Origin: Armatimonadota bacterium
GTDB lineage: Bacteria > Armatimonadota > Fimbriimonadia > Fimbriimonadales > Fimbriimonadaceae
Assembly (NCBI GenBank): GCA_016125185.1
Contig: WGMG01000006.1
Span: forward strand, 1,860,001-1,924,000
Reading direction: 5' to 3'
DNA: 64,000 nucleotides
A program made the position numbers and the translations under genes. The notes under the pieces are model-generated. The model had not been told where the DNA came from, did no database searches, and saw nothing but the letters and a program-made list of their open reading frames with translations. Shown piece after piece: positions 42,121 through 50,320 of the stretch (its first letter is position 1; each line of letters opens with the position of its first letter).

Positions 42121-45100
42121 TTAGTGCGCGACTTCTTCGACCGGATCGGTGGGTGGTTCGTCCGGCTCTTCTGTCGGAGCGCCCGGCTGGAATCCACCCG
42201 GACCACCGAACGGCAATGGCTTTCGCATCCACTTCGCAAACAGGTTCGACAGGTCGTCGAAGATCGTGTACGAACAAGGGATGACCACCAGCGTCAGCAA
42301 CGTCGACAAGATGATGCCGCCGATGATGATGATGAAGATGCTCTGCCGGAACTCCGAGCCCCGACCCAAGCCGATGGCGACCGGCAACGATCCGCAGATC
42401 AGCGCCAGCGTCGTCATCATGATCGGGCGCAGTCGCGTCGGACCCGCTTCCGCAATCGCGTCGTGCCGGTTCCTCCCACGTTCCCGCAAGGTATTCGTGT
42501 AGTCCACCAGCAGGATCGCGTTCTTGCCGACCAGGCCCACCAGGGCGATAACCCCGAGGAAGCCGATGACGCTGAACGATTGGTCGAGCAGGATCAGGGC
42601 CAGCAACGCGCCGACCATCGCCTGCGGCTGAGCCAACTGAATGATCATCGGATACAGCCAGTTGTTGTACAGCGCGGCCAGAACCGCGTACACCGCGAAG
42701 ATTCCAATGAAGAACGCCGTCATCAAGAACACCGACTCGCGGGCCTGAGCGTCCTGCTCGCCGAGCATCTTGAACCGAACAGTGGACGGAACCAGATGGT
42801 TGTCTTGGATCCACTTGGAAATGTTTCCAACCACGACACCGTTCGAGTAGCCCGGCAGAATGTCGGCCGTAACCTGAATCTCTTCCGATCGGTCGCGGCG
42901 GTTGATCGCCGTCAGACCCGGCTCTTCGTCCACCTTGGCCAACTGGCCAATATAGACCGGTCGTCCCTGGTTGAACTTCAGCGGAACGGTGTTGATCGTC
43001 GCCGGATTGTCTCGATCCGTATAGTCCAGCATGACCCGCACCGTGTACTCACGGCCATTGACGCGCATCTTGTTGTCGTCGTTGCCTTGATACAAGGTTC
43101 GGAGCGCACCACCGATGGTCGTTGCATCCATGCCCAAGTCGGCCGACTTGCGGAAGTCTGGGTGGACCTGAAGCTCAGGCTTACCGTTCTTCACGCTGAC
43201 CTCGGGGTTCAAAACGCCCGCGATGGCACCACTTGCCAGCTTGTCGCGGATGTCCGCCGCCGTCTTCGTCAGCGCCTCTCGATCGTCGGACTGCAGAGCG
43301 ATCTGAACCGCTCGTCCGAAGTTGAAGTTCGAAACGCCGGCGATATGGATCGAAGCCCCCGGGATCGCGCCAACCTCGCGGGTCAACTGAGCGACGATGG
43401 TCGGAGCCTTGTCGTCGCGAAGCTTCTCGGGGTTTCGCGTGACCTTATCCAGGATCGACCGTCGGTCGTACAGACGACCAGTGACCTCGGCGAAGTTCGA
43501 CGACGAAGTGTCGCCGCCAAACGCCGAACCCGACTGCTTGCCGACTTCCGAAAGCGTGAACTCCACGTCCGGGTTCTTGATGAACGCCGCTTCGACTTGG
43601 CGTGCAACCAAATCCGTCTCGTGCAGGCTCGCACCGGTCGGAAGTTCGATCGTCGCCCGGACCTGCGTCGGGTCGGTCGGCGGCAAGAAGCCGAACTTAA
43701 AGACAGACTCCTGCTTCCAATGGCCGAAGAACATACCGATGATCGCGACCACCGGGAAGGTCAGACCGAACAGGGCGCCACCCCAAAGCGGACGAAGCGT
43801 AAACCGTCGGTAGAACAAGAGGTTGAAGACGACCGCGAGCGCACCAACGATGATGTACATCATCATCGGACCCATGCCAGCTTGAATGGCTGCTCCCGGG
43901 TTCAGTTTCGGCCCCAGGCCGATACCACCACCCGCGATCAACATGAAGACCGAGATCAGCACTGTGTTACCCGCAATGAACGTGAACCAACGATGATTCA
44001 ACGCCCATTCGAGGATGCTACGATACCGCTTCTCCAGATTCGAGAATCGCTTTTCGAATCCGATGGCGAACCGCCCCTGAGCGTGCTCCATATCCTCGCC
44101 GCGCTTGAACCATCGCGCCGCCAACAGCGGTGTCAACGTAAACGAAACGAAGAGCGAGGTCAGAACCGCGAACACGTACGTGATCGCCAGCGGCTTGAAG
44201 AACTGGCCCGCGATACCACCTGCAAAGCCGATCGGCAGGAAGACGACGACGTCCGCGAGCGTAATTGCCAGCGCCGCCGTACCAATCTCCATTCGACCGT
44301 TCACCGCCGCATCGCGCGGGTCCTCACCCAGCTTCAAGTGCCGGAAGATGTTTTCCAAGACGACGATGGCGTCGTCCACCAACACGCCGACCGCGAGCGA
44401 CATACCCAGCATCGAGAGCGAGTTGACGGTAAAGCCCACCGCCTTCATCGCAATGAAGGCGACAAACAAACACGTTGGAATCGCGAGCGCAACCACCAAC
44501 GTGCCCCTGAAGTTATGCAGGAACAAGTACACGATGATCGCAACGAGGATGATGCCGAACACCAGCGAGAACGTGACGTCGTTCAACGATTCTTCGACCA
44601 GCGTCGACTCGTCGTACTGGGTCTTGAAGTGGATGTTGTACTCTTTCTCGATCTGCGGAATCATCGCCTTGATGGCCGTATTGACCTCAAGCGTGTTGCC
44701 TTCCTTCGTCTTCTGAACCGAAAGCGCGACCGTGTCCACGCCGTTCAGACGCGCGATACGGGTTCGCTCCTTGACCGTGTCCACCACGTCAGCGAGGTCC
44801 GTAATCGGAACCTGCTTCGCCTTGGCCTGCGGGTTGTCCGGGTCGGAAACCTTAACCACGACCTGCTTGATCAGATCGATGTTGGTGAAGTCGCTCTTCA
44901 CACGAACCGAGATATCGCGTCCGCCCGAAACGAACTTACCGCCCGGGATGTTCGCGTTCGCCGCCGAAACCGCGTTCAGCACGTCCGTGACGCCGATACC
45001 GTACTGTAGAAGCTTTTCCTTCTTCAGCCGAATCTGAATCTCGCGCACGTCGCCGCCGCTGACGTTGACCGTCGCGACGCCGTTGACCTGGCTGAACTTA

Positions 45101-45588
45101 TCGACGATCTTATCTTCGATCAAGTCGCGAAGCTCCTTACTGGAGCGTCCTTCGCTACTCACTGCTAGGTTCAAGATCGGCTGGGCCGAGTTGTCGAACT
45201 TGGAAACCGTCGGCTTCAGCGCGTCTTTCGGCAGGCTGTTGACGATCGAGTCGACCTTCGTTCGCACGTCGTTCAGCGCAACGTCCGTATTCACGCCCAA
45301 TTCGAGCGAAATGATGACGGCCGAAATGCCTTCCTGCGACTGCCCCTGAATCTCGCGAATGCCGCTGACGCCGGAAACGGCTTCCTCGACCTTACGCGTG
45401 ATGAGCTGGTTGATGTCGTCGGGACCAGCTCCGGGGTAACTCGTGGTGACCGTGATGGTTCCAAAGTTGACCTCCGGATTGTTTTCCTTCCGCATGCTCT
45501 TGAACGAGATGGTTCCGATCAGAATCGCCGAAACGACGAGAATGAAGATCAGAACCGGTCTCGAAAGAGCGAGTCTCGTAATGTTCAT
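42121..45588 (-). CDS. RND efflux pump inner-membrane transporter (AcrB/HAE family)
   Basis: A 1155-residue proton-driven pump, longer than AcrB (~1049) through an extra stretch near the centre (about 545-640, with hydrophobic segments such as FIAGNTVLISVFMLIAGGGI). It starts MNITRLALSRPVLIFILVVS, has YPGAGPDDINQLITRKVEEA, the TM4 proton-relay pair in GVLVDDAIVVLENIFRHLK, and the late block GVIALVGLVGKNAILLVDYT. The C-terminus is Pro/Glu-rich. It is the last gene of a four-gene overlapping operon with membrane fusion protein, TolC-like channel and AbrB-like protein. Substrates are unknown; the HAE-type sequence favours organic drugs over metals. Confidence 0.93.
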   Translation of the reverse strand: MNITRLALSRPVLIFILVVSAILIGTISFKSMRKENNPEVNFGTITVTTSYPGAGPDDINQLITRKVEEAVSGVSGIREIQGQSQEGISAVIISLELGVNTDVALNDVRTKVDSIVNSLPKDALKPTVSKFDNSAQPILNLAVSSEGRSSKELRDLIEDKIVDKFSQVNGVATVNVSGGDVREIQIRLKKEKLLQYGIGVTDVLNAVSAANANIPGGKFVSGGRDISVRVKSDFTNIDLIKQVVVKVSDPDNPQAKAKQVPITDLADVVDTVKERTRIARLNGVDTVALSVQKTKEGNTLEVNTAIKAMIPQIEKEYNIHFKTQYDESTLVEESLNDVTFSLVFGIILVAIIVYLFLHNFRGTLVVALAIPTCLFVAFIAMKAVGFTVNSLSMLGMSLAVGVLVDDAIVVLENIFRHLKLGEDPRDAAVNGRMEIGTAALAITLADVVVFLPIGFAGGIAGQFFKPLAITYVFAVLTSLFVSFTLTPLLAARWFKRGEDMEHAQGRFAIGFEKRFSNLEKRYRSILEWALNHRWFTFIAGNTVLISVFMLIAGGGIGLGPKLNPGAAIQAGMGPMMMYIIVGALAVVFNLLFYRRFTLRPLWGGALFGLTFPVVAIIGMFFGHWKQESVFKFGFLPPTDPTQVRATIELPTGASLHETDLVARQVEAAFIKNPDVEFTLSEVGKQSGSAFGGDTSSSNFAEVTGRLYDRRSILDKVTRNPEKLRDDKAPTIVAQLTREVGAIPGASIHIAGVSNFNFGRAVQIALQSDDREALTKTAADIRDKLASGAIAGVLNPEVSVKNGKPELQVHPDFRKSADLGMDATTIGGALRTLYQGNDDNKMRVNGREYTVRVMLDYTDRDNPATINTVPLKFNQGRPVYIGQLAKVDEEPGLTAINRRDRSEEIQVTADILPGYSNGVVVGNISKWIQDNHLVPSTVRFKMLGEQDAQARESVFLMTAFFIGIFAVYAVLAALYNNWLYPMIIQLAQPQAMVGALLALILLDQSFSVIGFLGVIALVGLVGKNAILLVDYTNTLRERGRNRHDAIAEAGPTRLRPIMMTTLALICGSLPVAIGLGRGSEFRQSIFIIIIGGIILSTLLTLVVIPCSYTIFDDLSNLFAKWMRKPLPFGGPGGFQPGAPTEEPDEPPTDPVEEVAH

Positions 45589-47039
45589 TAGGCACCCTTG
45601 TTATCGGCTTCGACCTTGATCTTCGATCCATCGACCAACCCGTCCTGGCCACGCGAGATGACCTTGGCCGTGTTGGTGAGTCCGTGGACCTCGACCTTCG
45701 AATCCTGACGAATTCCCGTCGTGATGTTGACCTTCTTGGCCTTGTCGCCCTCGGCGACCATCACATATTTCTGACCCTCACGAGTGAGGATCGATCCCTG
45801 GTCGATCAGCATCGCGCCCTTGACCTCGCCCAACTGAACCTGCCCTTTGGCAAACATGCCCGGCTTGATCAGATTGCTGGCGTTGTCGAACTGAATGCGG
45901 ATATTGAAAAGTCGTCCGACGTTGTCGCCTTGCGGGCTAACCGCAACGACATGGCCGGTGAAAGTCTTTCCTGCGAGCGCATCCACGCTGATCGAAACCA
46001 ACGTGCCAACTTCGACGCGAGCCATCTTGTCCGACGGCACTTGGCCGTCGAAGTAAACGCCCGAACCGCCGACCACTCGCGCAATCGGAGTGCCGGGGCT
46101 GACGACCACGCCCGCCTGAAGCGGCTTGCCGTACACACGACCGGAAAACGGAGATCGAACCGATGCCTCGCGGAGGTTCTTCTCCGCCACCGCAACCTGC
46201 GCCCGGGCCGATTGGACCTGAGCCTGAGCCGCCGAAACCTGGTCGCCCAGCGTCACGTCGAGCTTCTTGCTCGCCTTTGCAGATTCGACGCCCTGCTCGG
46301 CCTGTCGCACCTGCTCGCGTGCCGCCTCGATGTCTTCTTGTCGAACCGAGTTCTGCACCAGCTTCAAAGCCTCGACCGAGTTCTCATATTGCGTCGCCGC
46401 CGTATCGAACGAAGTCTGCGCCGTATCGAGCTGAGATTCGGCCAACGCACCCTCTTTCACGAGCTTGCGGGTTCGGTCCAAATTCTTCCTCGCGGTCTCG
46501 TAGTTGCTCTTCGCCGACGCAACGTTGTTCTCCGCCTGCTGTCGCTCTTCGGTTCGCGAGCCGTTCAGCGCTTTCTGCAAGCCGGCCTTCGCCCCTCGAA
46601 GGGCGGCTTCCGCCTGCTTCACCGCCGCCTCTGACCGCGATGGTGTCAGCGCTGCGTTGCTCTTGGCTTGGCTCAGTTGCGCAAGAGCGCTCGATAAACC
46701 GGCTCGCGCCTGGCTCACCTGGTTCTGCAGATTCTCCGAATCCAGCGTCGCCACGACCTGACCGGTCGAAACCACGTCGCCTTCTTTCACGAAAACTGCC
46801 GAAATCTTGCCCGACGACTGCGCGCTGATCTGCGCGTCCTCGCTGGTTGCGATTTCACCGTTGATCTCGATCAGGTCTTGAATGTCCTGAACCAAGACCG
46901 GCGTCACGGCGACTTCGCGAACCGGATCGTTGACGATCGTCGCTGTTTCCTTCGCCGCCGCCTGGGCCTTCCGGTCCACACAGCCGGACGCCCCGAGTCC
47001 GACTGCAATTACTAAGGCAAAAATGCCAAATTTCCTCAC
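45588..47039 (-). CDS. efflux membrane fusion protein (HlyD/AcrA family)
   Basis: A 483-residue periplasmic adaptor. The N-terminus MRKFGIFALVIAVGLGASGC is a lipoprotein signal with lipid Cys at about 20. A lipoyl half-motif follows (SSGKISAVFVKEGDVVSTGQ), then a long coiled-coil hairpin (about 95-290, rich in Ala, Gln, Glu), the second lipoyl half (RSPFSGRVYGKPLQAGVVVS) and a beta-barrel with VEVGTLVSISVDALAGKTFT. The coiled coil is longer than in AcrA, perhaps matching a longer TolC. It overlaps both neighbours at start and stop. Confidence 0.92.
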   Translation of the reverse strand: MRKFGIFALVIAVGLGASGCVDRKAQAAAKETATIVNDPVREVAVTPVLVQDIQDLIEINGEIATSEDAQISAQSSGKISAVFVKEGDVVSTGQVVATLDSENLQNQVSQARAGLSSALAQLSQAKSNAALTPSRSEAAVKQAEAALRGAKAGLQKALNGSRTEERQQAENNVASAKSNYETARKNLDRTRKLVKEGALAESQLDTAQTSFDTAATQYENSVEALKLVQNSVRQEDIEAAREQVRQAEQGVESAKASKKLDVTLGDQVSAAQAQVQSARAQVAVAEKNLREASVRSPFSGRVYGKPLQAGVVVSPGTPIARVVGGSGVYFDGQVPSDKMARVEVGTLVSISVDALAGKTFTGHVVAVSPQGDNVGRLFNIRIQFDNASNLIKPGMFAKGQVQLGEVKGAMLIDQGSILTREGQKYVMVAEGDKAKKVNITTGIRQDSKVEVHGLTNTAKVISRGQDGLVDGSKIKVEADNKGA

Positions 47040-48358
47040 TTCTTCCCTCTTTGCTCTTCCTGGTATTGCTTGATGGTTGTTTCGACGTCGTCCGTTCCGA
47101 CTGCTCGTTGCAGATCGGCGAACGCCGACAGATAGTCGTAGGTCGAGTTGATCAGATTGTTCTGCGCGCTCACCCAGGTGGTTTCGGCGTCGATGATCTC
47201 AAGCACCGTTCCTTCCCCTGCGTCGCGGCGAATCCGAGCGATTCTCACGACCTCTTTTGCCAAGTCGTTCTGCTCTTCGGCCGCCTTTTTGCGCGCCAGA
47301 GCATTGGTCATATTCGTCAGAGCCGTGCGAACCTCTTGCGAGATCGACAGCTTCAAAGCGTCGAGATTGTTCTCCGTCTGATGGATCGTCGAGTCGGTTT
47401 GCTTCATCCTCGCCCGGGCCACACCCGAGTCGTAAATCGGCACCGACAACTGCAGTACGGTAGTGTTGGATTCGCGTTGCGGGTTGAGTCCAACGGGGTC
47501 CAAGTTCTGTTGGTTCGTGATCGACAGGTTCAACGAGGGAGACAGGCTCTGTCCCGCATAAGCCCGCGCCGCGTGGAGCGCTTTGATCGTGTTTCCGAGC
47601 GACAGCGCCTCCGGACGATTTTCGATCCCGTAAGCAATCAGTTTGTCCTGGGCCACGTCGATCATCGGAGTCGAATCCAACTCTGAGACGTCGAATTCGG
47701 TTTCGATCGGTCGAGAAAGAGCAAGGTTCAGCGCTTGCTTGGAAACCTGAAGCGAGTTCTCCGCCGTGATCACGTCGGAATCCGCCGAAACCTTTTGAGC
47801 CTGCAACCGGGTCAGGTCGATCTTGGCGATCGTGCCTTGGTCGTACTGCTTCTGAGCCTGATCGACGCGAGCGACGATGTTCACCACGGCTTGCTTGGCC
47901 ACATCCACCAGCCCCTTGGCTCGCAGCACGGCGAGATATGCCTTGCGCACGTTCTGCTTCAAGTCGTTGATCGAAGCCGTCTTCGTGTTTCGCGACGCCT
48001 CGACGCCGGCTTGGGCCGACTTCAGGTTCGACTTCCAAACCCCCGCAATGTCGATTGGCATCGTCAGTGAGTTGGTCCAAGTATTCATGTCGAGCGGCGT
48101 GAAAACGATCGTGTTACCGCCGATCATGCCGCTGGACTCGTGGCCATTGCGAAGATATTGGTAGCTGGTGGAAAGTTTAGGTCCAAAGCTCCCCCTCGCT
48201 TCTCGCACTTTTTGTTCGTTGTCTTCAACAGTCTCCTGCGCGTTCTTCACCGCATAGGAGTTTTGAATTGCAATCTGGACCGCTTGGTTGACGGTGAGGG
48301 CGTCGCTACCCCCATGAAGCAGTGACAGAGCAATGGATAGAGCTTTAAACGTAATCAT
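47036..48358 (-). CDS. TolC family outer membrane efflux protein
   Basis: A 440-residue channel with a signal peptide (MITFKALSIALSLLHGGSDA) and the two internal repeats of the OEP family: LTVNQAVQIAIQNSYAVKNA near the start, and a second copy around 225-300 with GNTIKALHAARAYAGQSLSP. It is predicted to form the trimeric outer-membrane and periplasmic tunnel used by the adjacent RND pump. Its presence argues for a two-membrane envelope. ATGA-type overlaps link it to the AbrB-like gene ahead and to the adaptor gene behind. Confidence 0.9.
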   Translation of the reverse strand: MITFKALSIALSLLHGGSDALTVNQAVQIAIQNSYAVKNAQETVEDNEQKVREARGSFGPKLSTSYQYLRNGHESSGMIGGNTIVFTPLDMNTWTNSLTMPIDIAGVWKSNLKSAQAGVEASRNTKTASINDLKQNVRKAYLAVLRAKGLVDVAKQAVVNIVARVDQAQKQYDQGTIAKIDLTRLQAQKVSADSDVITAENSLQVSKQALNLALSRPIETEFDVSELDSTPMIDVAQDKLIAYGIENRPEALSLGNTIKALHAARAYAGQSLSPSLNLSITNQQNLDPVGLNPQRESNTTVLQLSVPIYDSGVARARMKQTDSTIHQTENNLDALKLSISQEVRTALTNMTNALARKKAAEEQNDLAKEVVRIARIRRDAGEGTVLEIIDAETTWVSAQNNLINSTYDYLSAFADLQRAVGTDDVETTIKQYQEEQRGKK

Positions 48359-48609
48359 TCTTGTTCGGCGGCAAGTTTTGCCTCTAACTTCTGGACACTC
48401 GCAGTGAATTCATCCAAAAAATCCTTCACCGCGTCGATCTTGAAAATCATGAGTCCCTCATGGATTGGGTGATGCATAAAGAGAATCTTGTCTCCGGGTT
48501 CGATCCCCAATTCCTGGCGGGCCTCCGCCGGAATAACGACCTGGCCTCGGTCCCCGACCGTCGCCGACCCGTAGAATGCTTCGTCAAATTTCACGCACTT
48601 TTTCCCCAT
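48355..48609 (-). CDS. AbrB/MazE/SpoVT-type DNA-binding protein
   Basis: An 84-residue protein with the swapped-hairpin AbrB motif GSATVGDRGQVVIPAEARQE plus LGIEPGDKILFM near the N-terminus and a helical C-terminal tail (AVKDFLDEFTASVQKLEAKL). The start is taken as ATG 48609; a GTG at 48639 would add ten residues but would put the upstream inverted repeat inside the gene. As first gene of the efflux operon it is a good candidate local regulator. No toxin partner is adjacent, which argues against a MazE-type antitoxin. Confidence 0.82.
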   Translation of the reverse strand: MGKKCVKFDEAFYGSATVGDRGQVVIPAEARQELGIEPGDKILFMHHPIHEGLMIFKIDAVKDFLDEFTASVQKLEAKLAAEQE

Positions 48610-48613
48610 GGTT

Positions 48614-48647
48614 GATTTGTATGAAATGTATGATATCACAACAAATC
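48614..48647. promoter_or_regulatory. inverted repeat ahead of the efflux operon
   Basis: GATTTGT (48614-48620) and ACAAATC (48641-48647) form 7-bp arms around 20 bases that also hold the direct repeat TGTATGAAATGTATGATAT. This lies immediately before the ATG at 48609 and is a candidate operator for the AbrB-like protein. Confidence 0.4.
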
Positions 48648-48814
48648 TGACAAATGCTACAAACGTCTACGAGAACTGCGTCGCGAAGTTGCAAACAAAA
48701 ATCGTTTGCGAACGAAATACCTAGTCAACAACGACGATTCAGCGCTATGACCTGTGGGGCGATATCCGTCAAAATTGAAGAAAGTGAGAGGGCCTCATGT
48801 ACCCCGTCCAGCTT

Positions 48815-48950
48815 AGGGCTGTAAGCCCGTTTCAGATTAGCCCAGCCCGAAGGGCTGGGTAGTAGTCCGTAGCCAAAAAAGTCCAAGGAGCGAAGTCGAA
48901 GACCCCGAGCAGCGTAGCGAATCGGGGCGACCCAGGCGAAGCCCATTCGC
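48815..48950. repeat. family B + family C repeat mosaic
   Basis: Family B (48815-48861): AGGGCTGTAAGCCCGTTTCA, then TTAGCCCAGCCCGAAGGGCT and GGGTA, two hairpins. It is followed by a diverged family C block (48881-48945): GTCCAAGGAG, then CCCCGA (48903-48908) paired with TCGGGG (48922-48927) and CGACCCAGGCGAAGCC. The same B-then-C order recurs at 62009-62141. No gene is present in 48648-49008. Confidence 0.7.
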
Positions 48951-49008
48951 AGGCTTAGTCATAACGCTGACTTGCCCGTGCCGCCGAGCCATACGAGAAT
49001 AGAGGCTC

Positions 49009-49488
49009 CTAAATCTTTTGCCTCATTTTCACGATCGCTTCGTACTCTTTCCAATCGGGTTGGTAGCGATATTCGATTTTTGGCTTGTAAGCCTGCAGAG
49101 CCTTTGCCAACGAGACTGCGTCCTTCGGCTTCTTTTCGTATAAGAGCCAATCTCGGCGACCGCCCAAGGTAATGCATGCGGCGAGAAAAAGGTTCCCTTG
49201 CTTCTCGGCCTTCTCCATTTGGTCCTCCAATTTGCCGTAGAAGTCCAGTTCCTCCTTGGTGGGCAACGCCCCCTTGTACTTCAGGCTGACCATCACGAGC
49301 CACGGGTAGTCCTTCTTCTTCCGAGACGGATTCTGCAGAAATCGGACGAAGCCCCTTCCGATCTTGGAGTCGATTGTTGCGATCGCCCACAAATCCTTTT
49401 GCTGTGCCTTTTTCGGCAGAAATGAGCTTTGCGCCCTTGCCTGAAAGAAGATGGTAGCAACCATCAATGCCCCAATGAATCCTCGCAT
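49009..49488 (-). CDS. DUF695-like exported protein
   Basis: A 159-residue protein. The start at 49488 gives the signal peptide MRGFIGALMVATIFFQARAQ. The mature part follows the DUF695 pattern: WLVMVSLKYKG, GALPTKEELDFYGKLEDQME, an ITLGGRRDWLLYEKKPKDAV stretch and a closing YRYQPDWKEYEAIV. DUF695 proteins are small domains of unknown function, seen alone or next to regulator-of-RNase-E-like domains. No partner is adjacent. Confidence 0.7.
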   Translation of the reverse strand: MRGFIGALMVATIFFQARAQSSFLPKKAQQKDLWAIATIDSKIGRGFVRFLQNPSRKKKDYPWLVMVSLKYKGALPTKEELDFYGKLEDQMEKAEKQGNLFLAACITLGGRRDWLLYEKKPKDAVSLAKALQAYKPKIEYRYQPDWKEYEAIVKMRQKI

Positions 49489-49524
49489 CCAACGCAACAC
49501 AGGCACATTATGATCAGTAAGCAC

Positions 49525-49559
49525 AAAAAAAACGCCCCGCTCAAATCGAGCGGGGCGTT
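49525..49559 (-). terminator. terminator of rplU-rpmA
   Basis: AACGCCCCGCTC (49531-49542) pairs with GAGCGGGGCGTT (49548-49559) around AAATC. On the minus strand it runs into eight T. It lies 13 bases after the rpmA stop. Confidence 0.92.
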
Positions 49560-49571
49560 TTCACAAATCCC

Positions 49572-49826
49572 TTACTGGTGGGCGTAAACCGCGACTCGTC
49601 GCTTGTTCTTCGGACCTTCGAACTTCACCTGACCGTCGATCAGTGCATAAATCGTGTAGTCGCGACCAAGACCGACGTTCGGACCTGGGTGAAACTGCGT
49701 ACCGCGCTGTCGAACGATGATCGAACCGGCTTTGACGACTTCGCCGCCGTACTTCTTGATACCAAGCCGCTGCGAATTGCTATCGCGACCGTTTCGAGTT
49801 GAACCTTGACCTTTTTTATGTGCCAT
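49572..49826 (-). CDS. rpmA: 50S ribosomal protein L27
   Basis: An 84-residue ribosomal protein with the invariant N-terminus [20 protein letters not shown], which reaches the peptidyl-transferase centre, and the core [39 protein letters not shown]. There is no N-terminal extension of the Firmicutes type that needs cleavage. It lies 2 bases after rplU in the conserved rplU-rpmA order; the GTPase gene obgE that often follows is not here, since a terminator comes next. Confidence 0.97.
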   Translation of the reverse strand: MAHKKGQGSTRNGRDSNSQRLGIKKYGGEVVKAGSIIVRQRGTQFHPGPNVGLGRDYTIYALIDGQVKFEGPKNKRRVAVYAHQ

Positions 49827-49828
49827 TC

Positions 49829-50146
49829 TTAGCTCCCAGCCACCACGTCGGTGACCTTAACGTGAGTCTGAGGCTGGCGATGTCCCCATCGCTTGCGCTC
49901 ATTCTTCTTCGGCTTGTAGTTAAAAGCGTTGATCTTCTTGGCCTTGCCCTGGCGAACGATTTCGCCAACGACCTTCGCGCCCTTTACGAACGGGCTGCCA
50001 ACCTTCGTCTTGTCGCCATCGACGACCGCAACCACTTCCGTCAGTTCAACCTTGGTCCCGGCTTCGCCCTCAAGCTTCTCGACGATCAAAACGTCGCCTT
50101 TCGAGGCGGTGTACTGCTTTCCACCAGTCTTTACGATAACTTGCAT
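49829..50146 (-). CDS. rplU: 50S ribosomal protein L21
   Basis: A 105-residue protein starting [20 protein letters not shown], with [20 protein letters not shown] and the basic C-terminal loop [20 protein letters not shown] typical of L21. The ATG at 50146 has AGGAG nine bases upstream; an upstream in-frame start at 50185 adds only noise. The 174 bases between this gene and the plus-strand peptidase gene hold its promoter; a TGCCATAAT extended -10-like element lies about 50 bases upstream on the minus strand. Confidence 0.97.
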   Translation of the reverse strand: MQVIVKTGGKQYTASKGDVLIVEKLEGEAGTKVELTEVVAVVDGDKTKVGSPFVKGAKVVGEIVRQGKAKKINAFNYKPKKNERKRWGHRQPQTHVKVTDVVAGS

Positions 50147-50320
50147 GTTCTCAATCTCCTGACACTTAGCGGCGACAAGGCGCAATTGGAAATTATGGCA
50201 AAAAACGCCAAGAAATTTCTATGCCTACAAGTAGACAGCCACAGAAGAACCCATATTCTACCCAAAACTTCTCCGATTCATATGTCGTCGGAACGACAAC
50301 CTGAACTATTCTAGGTGAAT

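Noticed and set aside
42124-45009. 961-codon open frame on the plus strand opposite the RND pump gene
   Set aside because: Arg/Gln/His-rich translation with no domain, fully antisense to a clear pump gene; an effect of GC-rich codon structure.
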